Source: JANXQE01 sp035651635 (GTDB taxonomy: Bacteria > Verrucomicrobiota > Verrucomicrobiia > Limisphaerales > UBA8199). Taken from it: a DNA stretch of 8,519 nucleotides. Numbering within the stretch: position 1 is the first letter of the stretch; each line of letters starts with the position of its first letter. This document shows, one piece after another, positions 6,122-8,519 of this stretch. The position numbers and the translations under genes were made by a program. The notes under the pieces are model-generated. The model made no database searches. It was not told where the DNA came from and worked only from the letters and a program-made list of their open reading frames with translations. The stretch is from positions 1 to 8,519 of the forward strand of contig DASRFK010000337.1 of NCBI GenBank assembly GCA_035651635.1. Reading direction: 5' to 3'.

Positions 6122-8519
6122 CTAATCTTCCGAGAACAAGTATTCCAGATCCGCTTTAGACAGGCTGCGGGCAAAACCTTCTTCCCCGAGCACATCGGCA
6201 ATGGTTTGGGCTTTGCTTTGCTGTAATTCCCAAATCTTTTCTTCGACTGTTCCCGGAGAAATTAATCGGTACGCGTTGACCGTTTGCGTCTGGCCAATGC
6301 GATGCGACCGATCGATCGCCTGCGCCTCTACTGCCGGGTTCCACCATGGATCGTACAAGACCACGTAACTGGCGGTAGTCAGGTTCAAGCCCGTCCCGGC
6401 CGCGCGCAGACTCAGCAGGAAAACCGACGCGTTGGGGTCATCTTGGAAAGCGCTTACCACCTCCTGCCGGTCCTTGGTTTGGCCGGTCAGAATGTGCGTG
6501 GGGATCGAGTGCGCATGGCATTCCTGTTCGAGCAATTCGAGCATCTGCACAAATTGGCTGAACACGAGGACCTTTTGTCCTTCCGCAATCAGCGCATCAA
6601 GCAATTCGAACAGCGTCTCGGTCTTCCCCGAGGCCGAATCGCTGCCCACGAGTTTAGGATGGCAGCAGATCTGGCGCAAACGCGTCAGCGCCGCCAACAC
6701 ATGGATTTTGCTCTTGTTCAGTCCCTTCTCGGCCACTGTTTTCATGACCTGCTCCCGGCTGCGCCGCAATTCGGCCAGGTACAGCTTCCGTTGCTCCTCG
6801 TCCAACTGGCAATCCCGACGCTGTTCGATGCGATCGGGCAGGTCCTTGGCCACGTGTTTCTTGAGACGGCGCAGCAGCAACGGGCGTAATTTGGCCGACA
6901 GCCTTTTCCGAGCGATGCGTTGCGCCGATTCGGCATTCTCTCCGCGCGGCTCGTACATTTCGGCAAACTGATCCTGATTACCCAGATAGCCGGGCTGGAT
7001 GAAGTCGGCGATGCTCCACAAATCCAGCAGGCGATTCTCCAGGGGCGTGCCGGTTAAGGCCAGGCGATGCTCTGACTTGAGCTGTTTGACCGATTGCGTT
7101 ACCTGCGCTCCGGGGTTTTTGATGAATTGGGCTTCGTCCAGAATCACCGCCCGGAATTGGAATTTCTGCAACTCTTCGAGGTCTCGCCGTAACAATGCGT
7201 AATTGGTGACGATCAAATCGTTTTGCGGAATTTGTTTGCGCAAATTGTGCCGTGCCGCGCCGCTTTCCAGCACCAGCACCTTGAGCCCGGGTGTGAACCG
7301 GTTAGCTTCCCGCCGCCAGTTGTGCAACACCGATGCCGGGCAGATCACCAACCCTGGTTTCGGATTCTTTGTATGCCGCTCTTTCAACCAGGCCAGCCAG
7401 GCCAGCGTCTGGATCGTTTTGCCTAATCCCATGTCGTCGGCCAGAATACCGCCCAGGCGCATGCGGGTCAGGTGACACAAAAAATCGAAACCGTCCTTTT
7501 GGTAAGGCCGTAACTCCGCCTGAATGAGTGTCGGCAACTCCGTTCCGGGGACTCCCTTGAAATCCTTGACGCGCGCGCGCAATGCTTCTGCTTGCGGCGT
7601 ATCGACGAACCGTTGCAATCCCGTCTCATCCAGGTGGGCTATCTGCTCCATCCCAATCTTCTGGGCTACGGGCACCAGGCCATCGATTCCTATATCCGCC
7701 ATCGCCTCGTGCGCATTCTGCACCGCCGCCGAATCCAGCTCGACCCAGCCGGCATCGGGCAATTTCACGAAACGTCCGGTGGCCGTCTGCAGCCGTTGCA
7801 GATCGGCCGCGCTGAGCTTCATGCTTTCGTGTTCCCATTCGGCTGAAACCGATAACCAATCGATGCCGCTGCCCTTGACCACGAGCCGCGGGCGCAGCTG
7901 CCGAGGCGTGAGGAAAAGCCGCTGGAATGCTGGATTGGCCAGATAGTCAGCTTCGCGCGGGCGCTCCGCCCAGGCATGCGAAACCGTGCTCAAAAAGGCC
8001 TCGTTGGCATCTCCCACCCACAAGCCGGGTTCAGGGGTAAACCAGTCCAGCTGCCGCAGCCAGCGTGTCGCCGGCTCCAGGCGGGCGTCGTCCAGAATTT
8101 CCGGTTTTTCCGCAGCCTTTTTCCGACCGTCCTGGATCTGCCATTCGTGTCCATTCCACAGCCAGAGACTGTCGTCGCGCTCGCTTCGGGCCTGCAATCG
8201 GAGACGCACCGTTTCATCGAGCAGCTCGAAAGTGAACTGAGGCCGGCCCGGATGGGTGATGCAAAGCTGTTCCCAATCGACACTCTGATTGGCTTGGGTT
8301 CGGCGCAGGTGCGTCAGCAGGCGATGGCTTAGTTGTCGAACCGGGACCGAAGCCTGGCTGGCCCAGTGTTCGAGCAATTGTGGCGGAGGGGAGTTACGCA
8401 CCAGGTAAAATGTGCCCCGGGCAAGGGCCAGGGGAGGTCGCTGGTTGAAGAACTGCACCTCGGACAGGGCAACGGCCTCCCCCCCCGGTATGGTCAAGCG
8501 GTGCGTAAACGACAGCTCG
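6122..8519 (-). CDS. SNF2-family DNA-dependent ATPase / helicase-like protein (5' end outside window)
   Basis: The frame is open to the right edge, so the N-terminus is missing and about 799 residues are visible. A TTG at 8497 could be read as a start, but the frame continues upstream without a stop; residues below are numbered from that codon. All SNF2 helicase motifs are present: ADDMGLGKT (Walker A, 353-361), CPAS (386-389), DEAQ (454-457), LTGTPLEN (481-488), VFSQF (645-649), LSLRAAGTGLNLTTA (695-709) and IDRSHRIGQTQ (728-738). The first RecA-like lobe begins near LRPYQKDGFDFL (329-340) and the second near 620. Residues 1-320 form a poorly conserved N-terminal region typical of bacterial SNF2 proteins, which can carry a SWIM zinc finger further upstream, not visible here. 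Family members use ATP to translocate on double-stranded DNA and displace bound proteins such as stalled RNA polymerase; RapA is a relative. They do not unwind DNA. The specific role is unknown. Automated annotations sometimes mislabel such proteins as kinases or plain DEAD-box helicases. The gene converges on the permease operon. Confidence 0.93.
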   Translation of the reverse strand, partial: ELSFTHRLTIPGGEAVALSEVQFFNQRPPLALARGTFYLVRNSPPPQLLEHWASQASVPVRQLSHRLLTHLRRTQANQSVDWEQLCITHPGRPQFTFELLDETVRLRLQARSERDDSLWLWNGHEWQIQDGRKKAAEKPEILDDARLEPATRWLRQLDWFTPEPGLWVGDANEAFLSTVSHAWAERPREADYLANPAFQRLFLTPRQLRPRLVVKGSGIDWLSVSAEWEHESMKLSAADLQRLQTATGRFVKLPDAGWVELDSAAVQNAHEAMADIGIDGLVPVAQKIGMEQIAHLDETGLQRFVDTPQAEALRARVKDFKGVPGTELPTLIQAELRPYQKDGFDFLCHLTRMRLGGILADDMGLGKTIQTLAWLAWLKERHTKNPKPGLVICPASVLHNWRREANRFTPGLKVLVLESGAARHNLRKQIPQNDLIVTNYALLRRDLEELQKFQFRAVILDEAQFIKNPGAQVTQSVKQLKSEHRLALTGTPLENRLLDLWSIADFIQPGYLGNQDQFAEMYEPRGENAESAQRIARKRLSAKLRPLLLRRLKKHVAKDLPDRIEQRRDCQLDEEQRKLYLAELRRSREQVMKTVAEKGLNKSKIHVLAALTRLRQICCHPKLVGSDSASGKTETLFELLDALIAEGQKVLVFSQFVQMLELLEQECHAHSIPTHILTGQTKDRQEVVSAFQDDPNASVFLLSLRAAGTGLNLTTASYVVLYDPWWNPAVEAQAIDRSHRIGQTQTVNAYRLISPGTVEEKIWELQQSKAQTIADVLGEEGFARSLSKADLEYLFSED

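Noticed and set aside
6284..6889. 201-codon + strand open frame inside the SNF2 gene
   Set aside because: The opposite strand carries SNF2 motifs IV to VI throughout this stretch. No start signal or family pattern was seen in the + frame.
8495..8497. TTG as the true start of the SNF2 gene
   Set aside because: The frame stays open to the window edge, no Shine-Dalgarno is seen before it, and SNF2 proteins of this type usually have longer N-terminal regions. The gene is better treated as running off the edge.

Overview
The window is GC-rich bacterial chromosomal DNA and almost entirely coding. It holds six genes: a run of five or six co-oriented genes on the + strand (positions 1 to 6117), then one large gene on the - strand (6122 to the right edge). 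No RNA gene, CRISPR array, insertion sequence or phage gene was seen. The periplasmic adaptor implies a Gram-negative (diderm) cell. Weak or missing Shine-Dalgarno sequences at several genes, the YIP1-like / adaptor / ABC gene set, and a CT/GA-rich intergenic hairpin of a type I associate with Verrucomicrobiota genomes suggest Verrucomicrobiota or a relative. That placement is an inference of low confidence.

Layout. Positions 1-483 are the 3' part of a short asparaginase-like gene consisting only of the N-terminal (catalytic) asparaginase domain. Six bases later, 490-1260 encodes a five-helix YIP1-like membrane protein. After a 77-base AT-rich gap, 1338-2717 encodes a membrane fusion (periplasmic adaptor) protein of the MacA/HlyD kind. 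Three bases later comes a MacB/LolD-type ABC ATPase (2721-3449). A 173-base gap with a strong hairpin follows, then two different FtsX/MacB-type permeases (3623-4855 and 4855-6117) that overlap by one base. The - strand gene is a SNF2-family helicase-like ATPase that stops four bases from the end of the second permease and runs off the right edge.

How they work together. The adaptor, ATPase and two permeases read as one MacAB-like exporter in which the ATPase is a separate polypeptide and the permease pair probably forms a heterodimer, where classical MacB is a fused homodimer. An outer-membrane TolC-like partner is not in the window. The substrate cannot be told from the sequence. The YIP1-like gene may be an accessory of the same system. 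The asparaginase fragment and the SNF2 protein have no evident functional link to it.

Novelty. Every gene falls in a known family and I see no clear new system. The points most worth checking are the paired permeases with a free ATPase plus YIP1 neighbour, the polar cysteine-containing insert in the adaptor, the hairpin inside the transporter operon, the possible leaderless start of the adaptor gene, and the convergent gene ends with no space for a terminator.
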